Shown: positions 29,605 to 39,680, numbered from the stretch's first letter. The stretch is DNA of 64,000 bases from an uncultured Nitrospirota bacterium (GCA_937139405.1 CAKZPV010000034.1:1-64000), one strand, 5' to 3'. A program made the numbers and translations. Notes: a model not told the origin generated them from the letters alone.

Positions 29605-31188
29605 CTAACTAGCTAAGCCTACGCGCCGAAGAAAGTCATTGGTGAAGACCGCTCGAACTTCAGGCCTGAGAAGTTTTTCTCGGCTCTCAATCCACTTCGT
29701 CCGCTTTCCTCGATACATGGCTTTGATCCGTTTATCATTGAGATGATCATTAAATTTTCCCCAATGCATGGTGAAAGGAATTCCAGCTTGTTCAACCAGT
29801 TCCCACACAAGGTTGGCATATTCCTGCATGTTTTGCGTATTGAGGCCATCCAGTTCAATGACGCAAGTTGGTTTGTATTTAGTAAAACCAAGTGTTGCCT
29901 TCGTGCCCTTCACAAACCGCAGGGTAATAAGAACAGGCATAATCGTGTCAAAATCTTCATAAGTGCGCAACGCAATATCTACCACTTCTAAAGCCCGCGC
30001 GGGAGACACGCCGATCCCGGAGGCAAAGACTTTTCCCTTGGTTTTTTCATCACGGAATATTTCTTGGAATGTTCCAGTATATTCATATTGAAAGAGGTTC
30101 ATAACTTGGTCATTCAGTTGTTTCTTGACAAATTTCTTGAGGGGGCCAGGCGTCAATTCCATGAGATGTCCAAGAAGTTCAATCCCCGATGCACCAGGAC
30201 CAATACTTCCTCTCTCCTTAGGAGGTCGTGTGTAGTCTTTTCGATATTTTCCTGTAAATCCAAAAAATACAGCGGCTTCTTTGGGGCGTTTCCCTTTTTC
30301 AGATTGGTTGGCACTAAATGTAACTTGAAAGTGATAGAGGCTCTTTTCGTCAAAGGTAACAGGGAAATTATTTCGATCCGTCGCGCGATTTTCTAATTCT
30401 TTGAAGTAGGATGTGAAACCCGAAAAATCTAACGATGAAATGGCATTCTCTAAATTTTTATTGAATGGTCGAAATTTTCTAGAGAGATGCAAAAGAAAGA
30501 GCTCACGAGTTTCAATCATCAAACCACGGATAATCCCAAACGAGCCAAAACTCACTAAGGCCGCATTGAACAGCATATCATCACGAACTAATTTCGCCCC
30601 TAATTCATCCGTAAACTTTTTAGTGACCACCGGATTTGATGCACGCTCCAGATACACTTGAGAGGAGGGACCTGTGATCAGATGAATCCCCACAACCATT
30701 TCTGGTGTGGCTCCGAATTTATAGGCCGACCCATGAGTATTAGTCGAAATCACTCCTGGTAATGTTTGACCATTATTGGACCCACATGCAGTTAATGATA
30801 ATCCTTTCTTCTTCAGTTCAATATTTATTTTACTCAACGTATAGCCACATTCAAAAAATCGAAGCTTTTCACTATCTTTGCGATAATTCGGGTCCACCAA
30901 ATTTCCACTTATCGAAAAAAAACGACGGAGATTTTTTGAACTAATCAATCGGTTATTTGTCACACCACACTTGCTTAATGACCAAGAGCTTCCCATAGCT
31001 CGAAGAGTCAAGTTCTTCTGAACAGCTTCTGCAATGATATCCTGAAATTCCTTAGAAACCTTTCGATAGGCCTCTATACCTTCTCCCCTTTTATAGGAGT
31101 CAAATCGGTAATATCCGTCGATTTTTTGTGTATAGGACTGATGTCTTCCTTCCCAGGAATCTTTTTTTGTGAAAGACTTTTTCGTCAT
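29605..31188 (-). CDS. FAD-linked sugar-lactone oxidase-like protein (GULO/ALO family)
   Basis: A 527-residue flavoprotein of the aldonolactone/gulonolactone oxidase type. The FAD_binding_4 (PCMH) domain occupies about residues 40-230, with LRAMGSSWSLSKCG and LPGVISTNTHGSA. The second motif replaces the more usual ISTGTHGTG, so attachment of FAD through a His at the first motif is not evident. The C-terminal substrate domain ends in FTMHWGKFND, the ALO signature. The substrate may be a sugar lactone or a similar hydroxy compound and cannot be told here. No signal peptide. ATG 31188 lies 6 bases after GAGGAG, an excellent start. It is likely co-directional with the Bor-like gene but separated from it. 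Confidence 0.88.
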   Translation of the reverse strand: MTKKSFTKKDSWEGRHQSYTQKIDGYYRFDSYKRGEGIEAYRKVSKEFQDIIAEAVQKNLTLRAMGSSWSLSKCGVTNNRLISSKNLRRFFSISGNLVDPNYRKDSEKLRFFECGYTLSKINIELKKKGLSLTACGSNNGQTLPGVISTNTHGSAYKFGATPEMVVGIHLITGPSSQVYLERASNPVVTKKFTDELGAKLVRDDMLFNAALVSFGSFGIIRGLMIETRELFLLHLSRKFRPFNKNLENAISSLDFSGFTSYFKELENRATDRNNFPVTFDEKSLYHFQVTFSANQSEKGKRPKEAAVFFGFTGKYRKDYTRPPKERGSIGPGASGIELLGHLMELTPGPLKKFVKKQLNDQVMNLFQYEYTGTFQEIFRDEKTKGKVFASGIGVSPARALEVVDIALRTYEDFDTIMPVLITLRFVKGTKATLGFTKYKPTCVIELDGLNTQNMQEYANLVWELVEQAGIPFTMHWGKFNDHLNDKRIKAMYRGKRTKWIESREKLLRPEVRAVFTNDFLRRVGLAS

Positions 31189-31250
31189 GAACTTCTCCTC
31201 TACTTACAGGATGAAAATCGCCATTTTCTAAAGAAATTGATCTGTCTACT

Positions 31251-31619
31251 TCAATTGCCGTCAAAGCGAATCTCTTCACTGGGTCCAGCCTGGCAGCGAT
31301 GTTCAATTTCAATGGGCATCCAAATACCAAAGGTCAGCACTCCTACAAGACTATAGAGGTAATTGCTTTTCACGATGACGTCATTAATGCCAGTTTCCGT
31401 ATTGCAGTCGGTCGTAATCTGTTGAGGTGTATATAACAGTCCCCAGCCCAACGCATGAATCATTTCTCCTGTATAGGGCTTTTCAGCTGGATCAGAATCT
31501 TTCATTTCCAGATGATATTGAGCACACCCTTGGGCAAGTATCAGAAAGAAAACCACCACCACCACCACCACTCCATGCCTCGATCTCTTGAAAGGCCTCG
31601 CAGAAAAATTTCCGTTCAT
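31251..31619 (-). CDS. Bor-like lipoprotein with a polyvaline signal peptide
   Basis: A 122-residue lipoprotein starting at ATG 31619 with GGAGG six bases before it. A longer frame extends to 31847 but lacks this site. The signal peptide carries seven consecutive Val residues and a lipobox (AQGC). The mature part resembles the lambda Bor family: a Cys (TTDCNTETG) and the conserved LVGVLTFGIWMPIEIEHRC end, which parallels LLGFITLGIYTPLEARVYC. Bor-type lipoproteins sit in the outer membrane and have been linked to serum resistance in lysogens. Here it is probably a chromosomal envelope protein of unknown role. Confidence 0.78.
   Translation of the reverse strand: MNGNFSARPFKRSRHGVVVVVVVFFLILAQGCAQYHLEMKDSDPAEKPYTGEMIHALGWGLLYTPQQITTDCNTETGINDVIVKSNYLYSLVGVLTFGIWMPIEIEHRCQAGPSEEIRFDGN
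31552..31571 (-). repeat. trinucleotide microsatellite in the Bor-like signal peptide
   Basis: Six perfect ACC units plus AC on the plus strand encode the run of Val residues in the signal peptide. Slippage by whole units would change the hydrophobic core length while keeping the frame. Confidence 0.85.
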
Positions 31620-32132
31620 TTTATACCTCCATATGTCTCGATGTGACTGCAAAAAGGAACAATGGTGTATGTGGCGCACCCAGGTTATTAAAGGAGAACA
31701 CCCCAATATACAAGAAATGTCTGACCTAAAAATGGAAGAACTGCCATGAAATTCTCCTGACTGCACCCGACGTTGAATGGCTCTAATCGTTCTGTAGTAT
31801 GAGAGAAAAAGAATGACTATAGGATCATAATTTCCTAAAAAAGGCAATGTTTCTGAATTGCTGCTTAACTATTTGTTGCATATTATAAAAACGTTGTTTC
31901 TTACCTAATGAAAGGGACAAATTTTCAATAACTGGAAAAACATGTTGAGTGGGTGTGTACGAAAGAAGATAGCTTCATTTCGGATTCTAAAAGAAACCTT
32001 GAAGGTTTTGGCAACACGCGCTACATTGTAGATTCTTGATAAGTAAACTTTCGTTTAGCCTTATGCAACATTCTTTCCTACCAATATATTTCTTCGACGT
32101 TTTCTCCAGACAAACTATTTGAAAAGGTCTTG
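31620..32132. other. intergenic region between divergent genes
   Basis: About 510 bases carrying the leaders of the Bor-like gene and the giant membrane protein gene. A plus-strand frame in it is the shadow of the ACC repeat. No recognised promoter, operator or RNA gene was found. Confidence 0.4.
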
Positions 32133-35100
32133 ATGACGACCCAACCTCTTCGAATGCTTCAACAATACTTCAAGCCAGGGACCAGCAAGGTCCTGTCATT
32201 AGTCATTCTCATCACCTTGCTCTTTTTTGGTGCCCTGTTTTATCTCTATGTGGCACAAAATTATTCATATCTTGTAGAGCGTAACTTTCGAATTCTGGCT
32301 ACTTGGAGCCAGGAATTATCCGAAACATTTGATAATTATAAGCAGAGCTTTCGATTTCGCGTTCAAGAACAGAAAAGTACGATCCTTGGTCCCGTTCAAT
32401 CGCCAGCTGCTCCCCAAGCATTAACGAATGAAGGTCTCGTTCTAAAAGGGTTTACACTTGATGCGGAACAAAACGGAAAAATACAGAATACCTCGAAGGA
32501 AATATTGACTCAACAAGCAAAGGCGAAAATCAGCCGCCTCCCCTTTGTAAGAAATGTCAAAGTAACCGAACATGCAATCGAAGAGACCTCACAAGTAGTC
32601 CATCAACATACTGTCACCTTTTCCCATATGGATGATCAGCCAAATGGCTTGGTCAACGTGCATGTCAGAGAACGTGATACGACCCAGACTGAAGTGGCCA
32701 GCGCCAGTATCGTGCTCAAAGATTTACTGAAGCACGTAGCCACAGAAGACATCTATGAGGATGTATTATTGGCAGACCCCTCCGGTGCCATTGTGTACCA
32801 ACGAAATCCTTCAATATTGAGATTCCTTCATCTAGGGAATTTGTTACACCACCAAAGAATAGACAATGGCTTTCTTGCAGATATTTTTTCAGAAGACGGC
32901 ATCAAAGAAGCAAAAGCCCTCGATCCCCAAGATCTCGGGCACGTGATGAAATCGGCCATGCCCTCGCATTTCCAAATGACGGTTGGTGGTACCAGCTATG
33001 AAGTCTTCATGCAAGCTGTTGCATTCCCCTCCATCACCACTTCCCTAGGCGAAAGCTTCAAGGATGTTCCTTGGATTATTTGCGGTATTCTTCCTAGTTC
33101 GAGGTTTCAAGAACAATATCTCGCAATTCCCTTTACTGTGCTTCTCTTGTGTTTATTTTTATTTATTAGTGGTTTTTTAGCTCTGCCTGTTTTTAGCTTG
33201 ATCATGATGAATCCACGTGAGCGATTGACTCGATTTAGTGTGATGAGTCTCTTGATTACAAGTATCCTTGGTTCGGGGATCGGCACCCTTTTTCTTTTGG
33301 ATTTAGGATTTTACCGACAAACCGTGGCAGACTTTCATGAGCGCCTCAGCACCACAACTAACTCTATAAACGCAGCCTTCCATACACAACTCAATCGAAT
33401 GGTCTGGCAACTTGATCGATATAATCGTCAATTTCAAACTTTACAAGATCAAGATCGTTTTCCCACAGGACCCAACTCTGAAGCCTGGCTTGCACGAGTC
33501 CAACTTCCTGACCCATGTAAGGATTCTGAGAATAGAGACTTGCCGTTATGTTACCCCAACTTCTCTGTTGTTTTTTGGGCAGATGGAAAAGGCATCTTGC
33601 GAGAAACATGGACGAAAGACGCGACACCGTATGTCAGAGGCACTCATGATTTAAGCCAACGAGACTATGTCACCACGGTTCAGGAAAATTCTAAGCATCT
33701 TTATCGTCGCTTCATCGATAATCGTTGGATAGAATTCTATGCCCAGCCACTTATCTCATTGGAATCCAGCACCAGAAGCTTAGTAGTATCTATGCCACAT
33801 CAAAGTACTTCGAAGGATCAGCCGCCTTCCACCCCCTGGGTCGCAGCCATTCAGTCCGAAGATTTTTCTCTTCTGAAGAAGCCAGTCTTGTCACCGGGAA
33901 CAGGCTATGCCGTTATTGAAGATCAAACTGGATTGGCTGTCTTTCACTCTGATAGTCGGCGCATGCTTAGAGAAAACTTCCTGGAGGAAACCGATAACAA
34001 TCCAAAAATTGCCGCACTCATACAGGCGAGGACCGAAGGGGAAATCGAAGGGAAATATTGGGGATATGGCCATCGGTTTGTCATTAAACCGCTAGCTGGC
34101 CTTCCTTGGACTCTTGTGGTCTTTGAAAATAAAGAAGCGCTTCGTACGACAAATTTTGAAATGCTTCTCTTCTCCTTATCTTTATTTACGCTGTATATTC
34201 TGACCCTCTTACTCTGGCTCAAAATATTACTGTTAATGTATCGCTCCGATGCGTTAGGACAACGGATTCGTTGGATATGGCCGAAACAAAAATTACGAAA
34301 GACGTATCAATGGCTCAGCCTGCTGCAATTGATTATCTTTGTGCTCGGTATCGCAGCCGCATTAGGAATGGATTGGCTAGATGAGGTTTCCCTTATTTCC
34401 AGTATCCCATTGGCTACTTTACCTTTTTTAACAATTTGGGTGGTGGTACGGACATTATGGAAAGACCAATTTCGGCCGACCTCAGAAAACACGGAACAAG
34501 AAAGCAATCCTTGGGCCTTGCTTGAAACATCGCAGCTCATTGGTACCTTTGCTAGATTTGCCTTAACCAGCTTTCTTCTCCTTGGCGTATTCCCCGCAAT
34601 TCTGTTTTTTAAAGTGGCACATGATCAAGAAATGAGATTATTTTCCCAACATCATCTCTGGGGCTTTGCCCAATCACTCATCCAAGAAACGGAAGGTCCA
34701 TGGTTAGCCAAAGGTGTTGGTGAGGACCAGGATAATTTCCAATTGCTCACTTCTCCCAATCAATGCCTAATAACGAATTGCCTAACCGTTACAGAGTCAC
34801 GATCTATGATGATACAATCAGCAGCATGCTCGCCCTGGAGCAACGCCTCGACACGGCCAGACTTCCAATTCTCCTTACAAAATGTATTTGCATCGTTCCC
34901 CTTAGCGACATGTTTATCTTTTGACTCCAAGCCCTGGAATCTACGAGAAGTGATGAAAACATCATGGTTAGACAACTTGCATCAACTGATTCGAAAAAGT
35001 TCCTTACAAAATCCAATGAATCGAGAAAGTTGGGGATTTCTTCATACCGTTTCTTCAGATACAACGGCCAACTGGGCTCAACACAAAACCGAAGGCCATC

Positions 35101-36401
35101 AAGAGGTTATGCTCCGTCTCAACAATTTCCCACACAATAGAGAAAATCCCTCAACATTTGCTCCTCTCCATTTGTCACTTTGGTCACCTCTCTTTCCTTG
35201 GAACCTTTCTGCGCGACTCATTGTTATCCTTTTCATGGCGGGGATATTGCTCGTTATTGGTTATGGCATCCTTCGCTATATCATTGGGAAAATCTATGCA
35301 CTCCCTTCATTTTTTCATCGTAGCCACGAAATCCGAACTACTGGTGTTCCACAATTACCTGCATCATTAGATCATCTGCTGGTAGTAGGCCCACCTGGTT
35401 CTGGCAAAAGTCACCTGGCCTTCACTCTCGGAATCGCTTGTCCAGTCCTGGATCTCCATAAGACCTACGGAAAAGAAACATGGGCAAAAGAACTTGCGAA
35501 TTCCCTACCTGCGCAGGCGTCTGCTGTCTTGTTGGATCATTTTGAATACCAGTGGGAGGATCTTGCTCATCGAAAAGAAAAGGGTGTGCTTATTGAAAAT
35601 CTGCTGTCCCGTGGGCTGAAGGTCTGTATTTTTTCCACACACGATCCATTGGAATGGACAAGATCTCACTTGCAAAACCACATGGATGATGCTCAAGGCG
35701 AGACGCGGACCTATTGGATCAATCTTTTGGGATCATTTGGATTCATGCATTTCATCCCGAGTCGAATGGAGGGATTGCTACAGAAATGGATCCACCCACA
35801 AACAGAATCTCCAGGAACAACAGGCCAGACCCTTTCCATCAAACATTGCTTGAATCAAGAAGCTCTCCCCACTCTTCACCTAGAGAAAGTTGGACAATGG
35901 ATACGCACGTATCAAGAATGGGCCACATGGACTCCCAGACAAATGAAAGAACAGTTTCTTCAGATTGCCTGGCCATACTATCAGACCCTTTGGCAGTCTT
36001 GTTCCCTCACCGAAAAACTAACGCTCTATCATATTGCTATCGATGGGTATGTCCATTCAGAGAATCCTGACTTAACCTCATTATCGCAAAAAGGACTTAT
36101 TCGGCTTACTCCAGATCTTCAGTTAATGAATGCTAGTTTTCGGCAATGTGTTCTGCAACTAGGGGTTAATTTTCGATTACCCCAATGGGAAAAAGAAACT
36201 CGATCAGATACCTGGGGTCAATTGAAATGGCCATTTCTTTTTATTTTTGGAACCGTTCTCCTCTTTTTCTTTTTCACGCAGCATGAATTCAAAAACTCAT
36301 TTATTACTTTAATTTCACTGCTGCCAATTCTTCTCCCTGCCCTGCCCGACCTCCCTGCTCTTTTATCTGGAACTAAAGGTACACAGGGTTCGTCAGGATA
36401 G
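32133..36401 (+). CDS. giant membrane sensor with P-loop NTPase domain
   Basis: A 1,422-residue protein of unusual build (residues numbered from TTG 32130; ATG 32133 preferred behind AAAAGG). Hydrophobic segments lie near residues 22-42, 331-357, 370-392, 676-703, 729-747, 757-774, 805-825, 1027-1050, 1366-1382 and 1391-1405. The outer region at about 400-675 has a dCache-like look (SQRDYVTTVQEN, TGYAVIEDQTGLAVFHS, LPWTLVVFENKEALR). A second possible outer loop spans 826-1026. After the 1027-1050 membrane segment comes a cytosolic P-loop: Walker A GPPGSGKSH (1087-1095), Walker B AVLLDHFEYQ, and FSTHD as a sensor-1 candidate. A winged-helix-like stretch (about 1290-1345) precedes two final membrane segments. 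I infer an extracytoplasmic-signal-gated NTPase. No known family of this architecture is recognised. It sits upstream of a small gene with a sigma-54-like promoter and of the kinase operon. Confidence 0.85.
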   Translation: MTTQPLRMLQQYFKPGTSKVLSLVILITLLFFGALFYLYVAQNYSYLVERNFRILATWSQELSETFDNYKQSFRFRVQEQKSTILGPVQSPAAPQALTNEGLVLKGFTLDAEQNGKIQNTSKEILTQQAKAKISRLPFVRNVKVTEHAIEETSQVVHQHTVTFSHMDDQPNGLVNVHVRERDTTQTEVASASIVLKDLLKHVATEDIYEDVLLADPSGAIVYQRNPSILRFLHLGNLLHHQRIDNGFLADIFSEDGIKEAKALDPQDLGHVMKSAMPSHFQMTVGGTSYEVFMQAVAFPSITTSLGESFKDVPWIICGILPSSRFQEQYLAIPFTVLLLCLFLFISGFLALPVFSLIMMNPRERLTRFSVMSLLITSILGSGIGTLFLLDLGFYRQTVADFHERLSTTTNSINAAFHTQLNRMVWQLDRYNRQFQTLQDQDRFPTGPNSEAWLARVQLPDPCKDSENRDLPLCYPNFSVVFWADGKGILRETWTKDATPYVRGTHDLSQRDYVTTVQENSKHLYRRFIDNRWIEFYAQPLISLESSTRSLVVSMPHQSTSKDQPPSTPWVAAIQSEDFSLLKKPVLSPGTGYAVIEDQTGLAVFHSDSRRMLRENFLEETDNNPKIAALIQARTEGEIEGKYWGYGHRFVIKPLAGLPWTLVVFENKEALRTTNFEMLLFSLSLFTLYILTLLLWLKILLLMYRSDALGQRIRWIWPKQKLRKTYQWLSLLQLIIFVLGIAAALGMDWLDEVSLISSIPLATLPFLTIWVVVRTLWKDQFRPTSENTEQESNPWALLETSQLIGTFARFALTSFLLLGVFPAILFFKVAHDQEMRLFSQHHLWGFAQSLIQETEGPWLAKGVGEDQDNFQLLTSPNQCLITNCLTVTESRSMMIQSAACSPWSNASTRPDFQFSLQNVFASFPLATCLSFDSKPWNLREVMKTSWLDNLHQLIRKSSLQNPMNRESWGFLHTVSSDTTANWAQHKTEGHQEVMLRLNNFPHNRENPSTFAPLHLSLWSPLFPWNLSARLIVILFMAGILLVIGYGILRYIIGKIYALPSFFHRSHEIRTTGVPQLPASLDHLLVVGPPGSGKSHLAFTLGIACPVLDLHKTYGKETWAKELANSLPAQASAVLLDHFEYQWEDLAHRKEKGVLIENLLSRGLKVCIFSTHDPLEWTRSHLQNHMDDAQGETRTYWINLLGSFGFMHFIPSRMEGLLQKWIHPQTESPGTTGQTLSIKHCLNQEALPTLHLEKVGQWIRTYQEWATWTPRQMKEQFLQIAWPYYQTLWQSCSLTEKLTLYHIAIDGYVHSENPDLTSLSQKGLIRLTPDLQLMNASFRQCVLQLGVNFRLPQWEKETRSDTWGQLKWPFLFIFGTVLLFFFFTQHEFKNSFITLISLLPILLPALPDLPALLSGTKGTQGSSG

Positions 36402-36550
36402 ACCACAATCTAAATCTTTTCTAGTCTAGGCCTTACCCTTCTTTTCCCAAAAGCTCGGTAGAGCTTGCCGGGTGACAAAAATTTCCCTAAATATTTTCTT
36501 AAAATATGGAATTTCATGGTGATTTTACATCATTCCCACATTTTCTCTAA

Positions 36551-36565
36551 TGGCACAATTCTTGG
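36551..36565 (+). promoter_or_regulatory. sigma-54-like promoter for the small 36617 gene
   Basis: TGGCACAATTCTTGG matches the TGGCAC-N5-TTGC form with the required ten-base spacing between the GG and the second dinucleotide. Only the final C of the GC element differs. The expected start point is about 40 bases before ATG 36617. Confidence 0.5.
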
Positions 36566-36616
36566 TTATTCTTCAATCAACGGCAATGATTTCATTCCAT
36601 CAACTAGAGGTTGTTC

Positions 36617-36817
36617 ATGTATGACGCTGACTACTTAGATCAAGAAGACCAAGAAAAAGCTGTAGAAATCCGTATTGAAGATGTCATTTATCGATCTGAT
36701 GAAAGCCCCGCCGTCGTCTTAGCGATTAAACGGACATGCTCTCTCAGTGGAGAATGTAAAACGGGCCATGTCACCTTAGGACAAGAAAACACCCTCCGGC
36801 TCTATCTCGAAACGTAA
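36617..36817 (+). CDS. small acidic protein with paired cysteines
   Basis: A 66-residue protein with no signal peptide or membrane segment. The N-terminus is very acidic (YDADYLDQEDQEKAVEIRIED) and the C-terminal half has two Cys in RTCSLSGECKTGH. The open frame begins at TTG 36611, but ATG 36617 has GAGG at 6 bases. The function is unknown. It lies behind a sigma-54-like promoter and upstream of the kinase/activator pair, so it could be a target of that activator. Family identity was not recognised. Confidence 0.62.
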   Translation: MYDADYLDQEDQEKAVEIRIEDVIYRSDESPAVVLAIKRTCSLSGECKTGHVTLGQENTLRLYLET

Positions 36818-37177
36818 TCAGTCCCTTTCTTCTCACCAAATCACCTCAATAGCCTTGTTTGTCAGGACACTCCCCCCTTTTCCTACCCCGAGGTTTCGCA
36901 TAAAAACTCATTGCAAAGACCTTCCGTATAGAGCTTTTCTTAACTTGTTTTCTGTGACGGTTTGGTTATACTTGCCGACAACTCTATACTCGTGAATTCT
37001 TTTAAGATTTCAATGGCTCCAGGTGCGAAACCTAGTACTTTAGATTTCCTAACCTCAATTTCTGTTCACCCCATATTGTAAATGCGCAAGGATCCACAAA
37101 TTTGCACTTTTGCTGTTATAGCTGCGGTTCCTTCGCCTAGCCAGCCAATAGTAATTTCGAGTACTTAGGTCAATTTC
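36818..37177. other. intergenic region upstream of the kinase gene with a possible promoter
   Basis: A candidate sigma-70 promoter, TTGTTT (36945-36950) with a 16-base spacer to TATACT (36967-36972), lies about 200 bases before the kinase start. Nothing else was recognised. Confidence 0.35.
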
Positions 37178-39676
37178 ATGAAAGAACAAGTTTTCTCAAA
37201 AAAATATCAAATACAAAGAGAGATTGCTTGCGGGGGAATGGGAACCATTATTCAAGCAACTGACATGAAATTAGGCCGCGAAGTGGCCATTAAAATGCTC
37301 CACCACCAATATAGTGGAGAAACAGCTTTTGCCCAACGCTTTCTTCGAGAAGCTAGAGCCATGGCAAAGTTGGATCATCCAAATATCATTCGGATTTGGT
37401 CGGTAGAGGAAGAAATGGCCAGTCACTACATTGTGATGGAATATTTTCCTGGAATTGATCTTAAGCAACTCATCCGTGACCGAGGCCCCCTTCCGCTAAC
37501 AGACGCACTATCATTCATCACTCAAATTATCAAAGGCCTCACCTACGCCCATTCCATGGGCATTATTCACCGCGATATCAAACCCGCAAATATCTTGGTT
37601 GATCAAGAAGGGAAAGTAAAAATTACCGATTTCGGAATAGCGGCAGCATTTAATGAATCTTCACTCACCTTAGACGGTTCTGTTATTGGCACCCCTGAAT
37701 ATATGGCTCCAGAACAAGCCAAAGCAGAACCCGTTGGGCCACATTCCGACCTGTATTCTATTGGAATTCTTTTATATGAACTTCTTACAGGGCAAACACC
37801 ATATAAAGGTATGCCCGCTCAAACACTCATCGGTAAATTAGCATTTGACCCTGAAAATCCCACTTTAATGTTTCCTTCACATATACCTGACCAATTACAA
37901 GAGCTCATAATCAATTTGACCAAAAAAGAAATTGAATTTCGCTTACAGGATACGGAGGAAATATTCAATATCATTGAATCTATCCAGCGAGAGATTCATG
38001 GGACTCAGCCCAAGGCAAAAGCCATGTCTTCATTAACACCCGAGACAGCCTCATATTTCAGTGGTTCCTTACAGGCGGAATCGAAGGCTCCTTCCCTCTC
38101 TTCCCAGTCCTCAAAGCAGCGAGAAAAACCTTCAACTCCAGGAAATGTAAAGTCTCCTCAAAACCTGAAACCCATATTGGGTGCAATGGGACTTTTGGTT
38201 GTTGCCGCGATCATGGGGTTGGTATTTTCTCAATGGGATACCCTTGACCTTCCAAATAACGAAAAGGTTCTACCAATAGAACCACTCGACCAACCAAATG
38301 AGCAGGAAAGCATTACACCAAGTCTTCCAACCACAGAGGAACCTACGGCATCGGAAGCACGTCAAAAATCAGGGATTCAATTAGGAAATTTCCCAAATAA
38401 AGTTCAAGTCTTAGAGAAGAAAATTACAGGGATGCTACAAACATTTGAAACATCAACCCAACAATATGCTTCGCAACTTTCAATGATTCAAAAGGAAATT
38501 CAACAATTCACCCGTGATGTATCGATAACTCCAAACGCCAATGCCATGCTTAAGGATTTAAAGAAAAGGAATGAAGCCATTCAAGAAAAACTTCAATCTC
38601 TTTTGAGTCTAGAAACGAAGCAAAAGGACGAACTACAACACAGTCTTACTCGTATGGGTAAGAAGCACCAACAATTTGAAAAAGAAGGTCTTGAGCCAAC
38701 GCAACAAGCCGAATTAACAACTCTCGATACAATTCTTAAGAAAAGCGAAAACCAACTGAAGGTATTCCCCCCTCATTCATGGAAACAACTTCAGGTTCTT
38801 TCGGGTCAAATCCAAGCTGATTTGGCAGCAATCGAACTGGAACTAAGAAAAAAAACGCAAGAGCAATCACAAGCAGCGCAACAAATAGAAATCCTCACTC
38901 AACAGGCTTCACAACTGAACAGTGACCTTCAAGAGTTTCGTGTAGATACTGTGGACACGTTCCAAAAGCTGAGGAACCAGGCAAAAACGTACGCGTCGAA
39001 AATCAACTCGCAGAAGTTTTCCTCCCAAAAGGAAGGGCTCAAAGAGAAGATTGGGAGCCTAGACAAATCTCTAAAAGATCTCAAAGAATCCAGTCGTCAA
39101 CAATCAATAAAGCATAATCAACGCATTCAATCCTTTGTACAGAGACAAAATGACCTTCATGAAAATGAACAAAATTTTTCACAATCAAGCGTCGAGCCGA
39201 ACCTGGCTAACGTTCAACAGACGCTTCAATCCGTCAATAAAAACCTGCAAGATCTGCAAAAATTAAATTGGAAAGAATTAGAAGACAAGATTACTCAGAC
39301 TCAAGTAGCCTTGAACCAAACTCACGAATCACTCAAACAAGCAAATCTTCAAAAGCTTCAAAGGAAACGAGCACTTGCACCAATCTTAGACGAATTTGCC
39401 ACCGCTTACACTAACCAAGACCTCTTACATTTAAAACTGACGACCTCAATGAGCCAATCACGGACACGAAATCTTGACCTGATGTTCAAATCATACTCAG
39501 TCATTGAATTACACATAGACATTATTTCTATTTCAGACTCTCAAGCAACAGCCAAAATTTTCATTGACAAACTGATCAATCAAGATGGCCAAGCCATCAC
39601 ACCAAACGCTATTATTCGTGAAACAACCATTTCTATCCCGCAAAAAGACGGAAAATGGGGAAAGATTCAGTGGTGA
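37178..39676 (+). CDS. membrane Ser/Thr protein kinase with coiled-coil stalk and NTF2-like end
   Basis: A PknB-type kinase of 832 residues. The catalytic domain spans about 9-270: glycine loop IACGGMGTI, Lys39 in VAIKML, HRDIKPANIL with Asp133, DFG 151-153, GTPEYMAPEQ and SDLYSIGILLYELLTG. It is followed by a Ser/Pro-rich linker, one transmembrane segment (about 331-350, GAMGLLVVAAIMGLVF), a very long Gln/Lys-rich coiled coil (about 405-725) and a C-terminal domain of about 100 residues that looks like a SnoaL/NTF2 fold (LDEFATAYTNQDLLHL ... ETTISIPQKDGKWGK). The kinase is cytosolic, so the coil and end domain face the periplasm and may sense ligand. The FHA activator gene starts four bases after the stop. 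Confidence 0.92.
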   Translation: MKEQVFSKKYQIQREIACGGMGTIIQATDMKLGREVAIKMLHHQYSGETAFAQRFLREARAMAKLDHPNIIRIWSVEEEMASHYIVMEYFPGIDLKQLIRDRGPLPLTDALSFITQIIKGLTYAHSMGIIHRDIKPANILVDQEGKVKITDFGIAAAFNESSLTLDGSVIGTPEYMAPEQAKAEPVGPHSDLYSIGILLYELLTGQTPYKGMPAQTLIGKLAFDPENPTLMFPSHIPDQLQELIINLTKKEIEFRLQDTEEIFNIIESIQREIHGTQPKAKAMSSLTPETASYFSGSLQAESKAPSLSSQSSKQREKPSTPGNVKSPQNLKPILGAMGLLVVAAIMGLVFSQWDTLDLPNNEKVLPIEPLDQPNEQESITPSLPTTEEPTASEARQKSGIQLGNFPNKVQVLEKKITGMLQTFETSTQQYASQLSMIQKEIQQFTRDVSITPNANAMLKDLKKRNEAIQEKLQSLLSLETKQKDELQHSLTRMGKKHQQFEKEGLEPTQQAELTTLDTILKKSENQLKVFPPHSWKQLQVLSGQIQADLAAIELELRKKTQEQSQAAQQIEILTQQASQLNSDLQEFRVDTVDTFQKLRNQAKTYASKINSQKFSSQKEGLKEKIGSLDKSLKDLKESSRQQSIKHNQRIQSFVQRQNDLHENEQNFSQSSVEPNLANVQQTLQSVNKNLQDLQKLNWKELEDKITQTQVALNQTHESLKQANLQKLQRKRALAPILDEFATAYTNQDLLHLKLTTSMSQSRTRNLDLMFKSYSVIELHIDIISISDSQATAKIFIDKLINQDGQAITPNAIIRETTISIPQKDGKWGKIQW

Positions 39677-39680
39677 ACTT

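Noticed and set aside
31455-31646. Plus-strand ORF encoding a seven-His run
   Set aside because: It is the complement of the Val repeat in the Bor-like gene, so a shadow frame.
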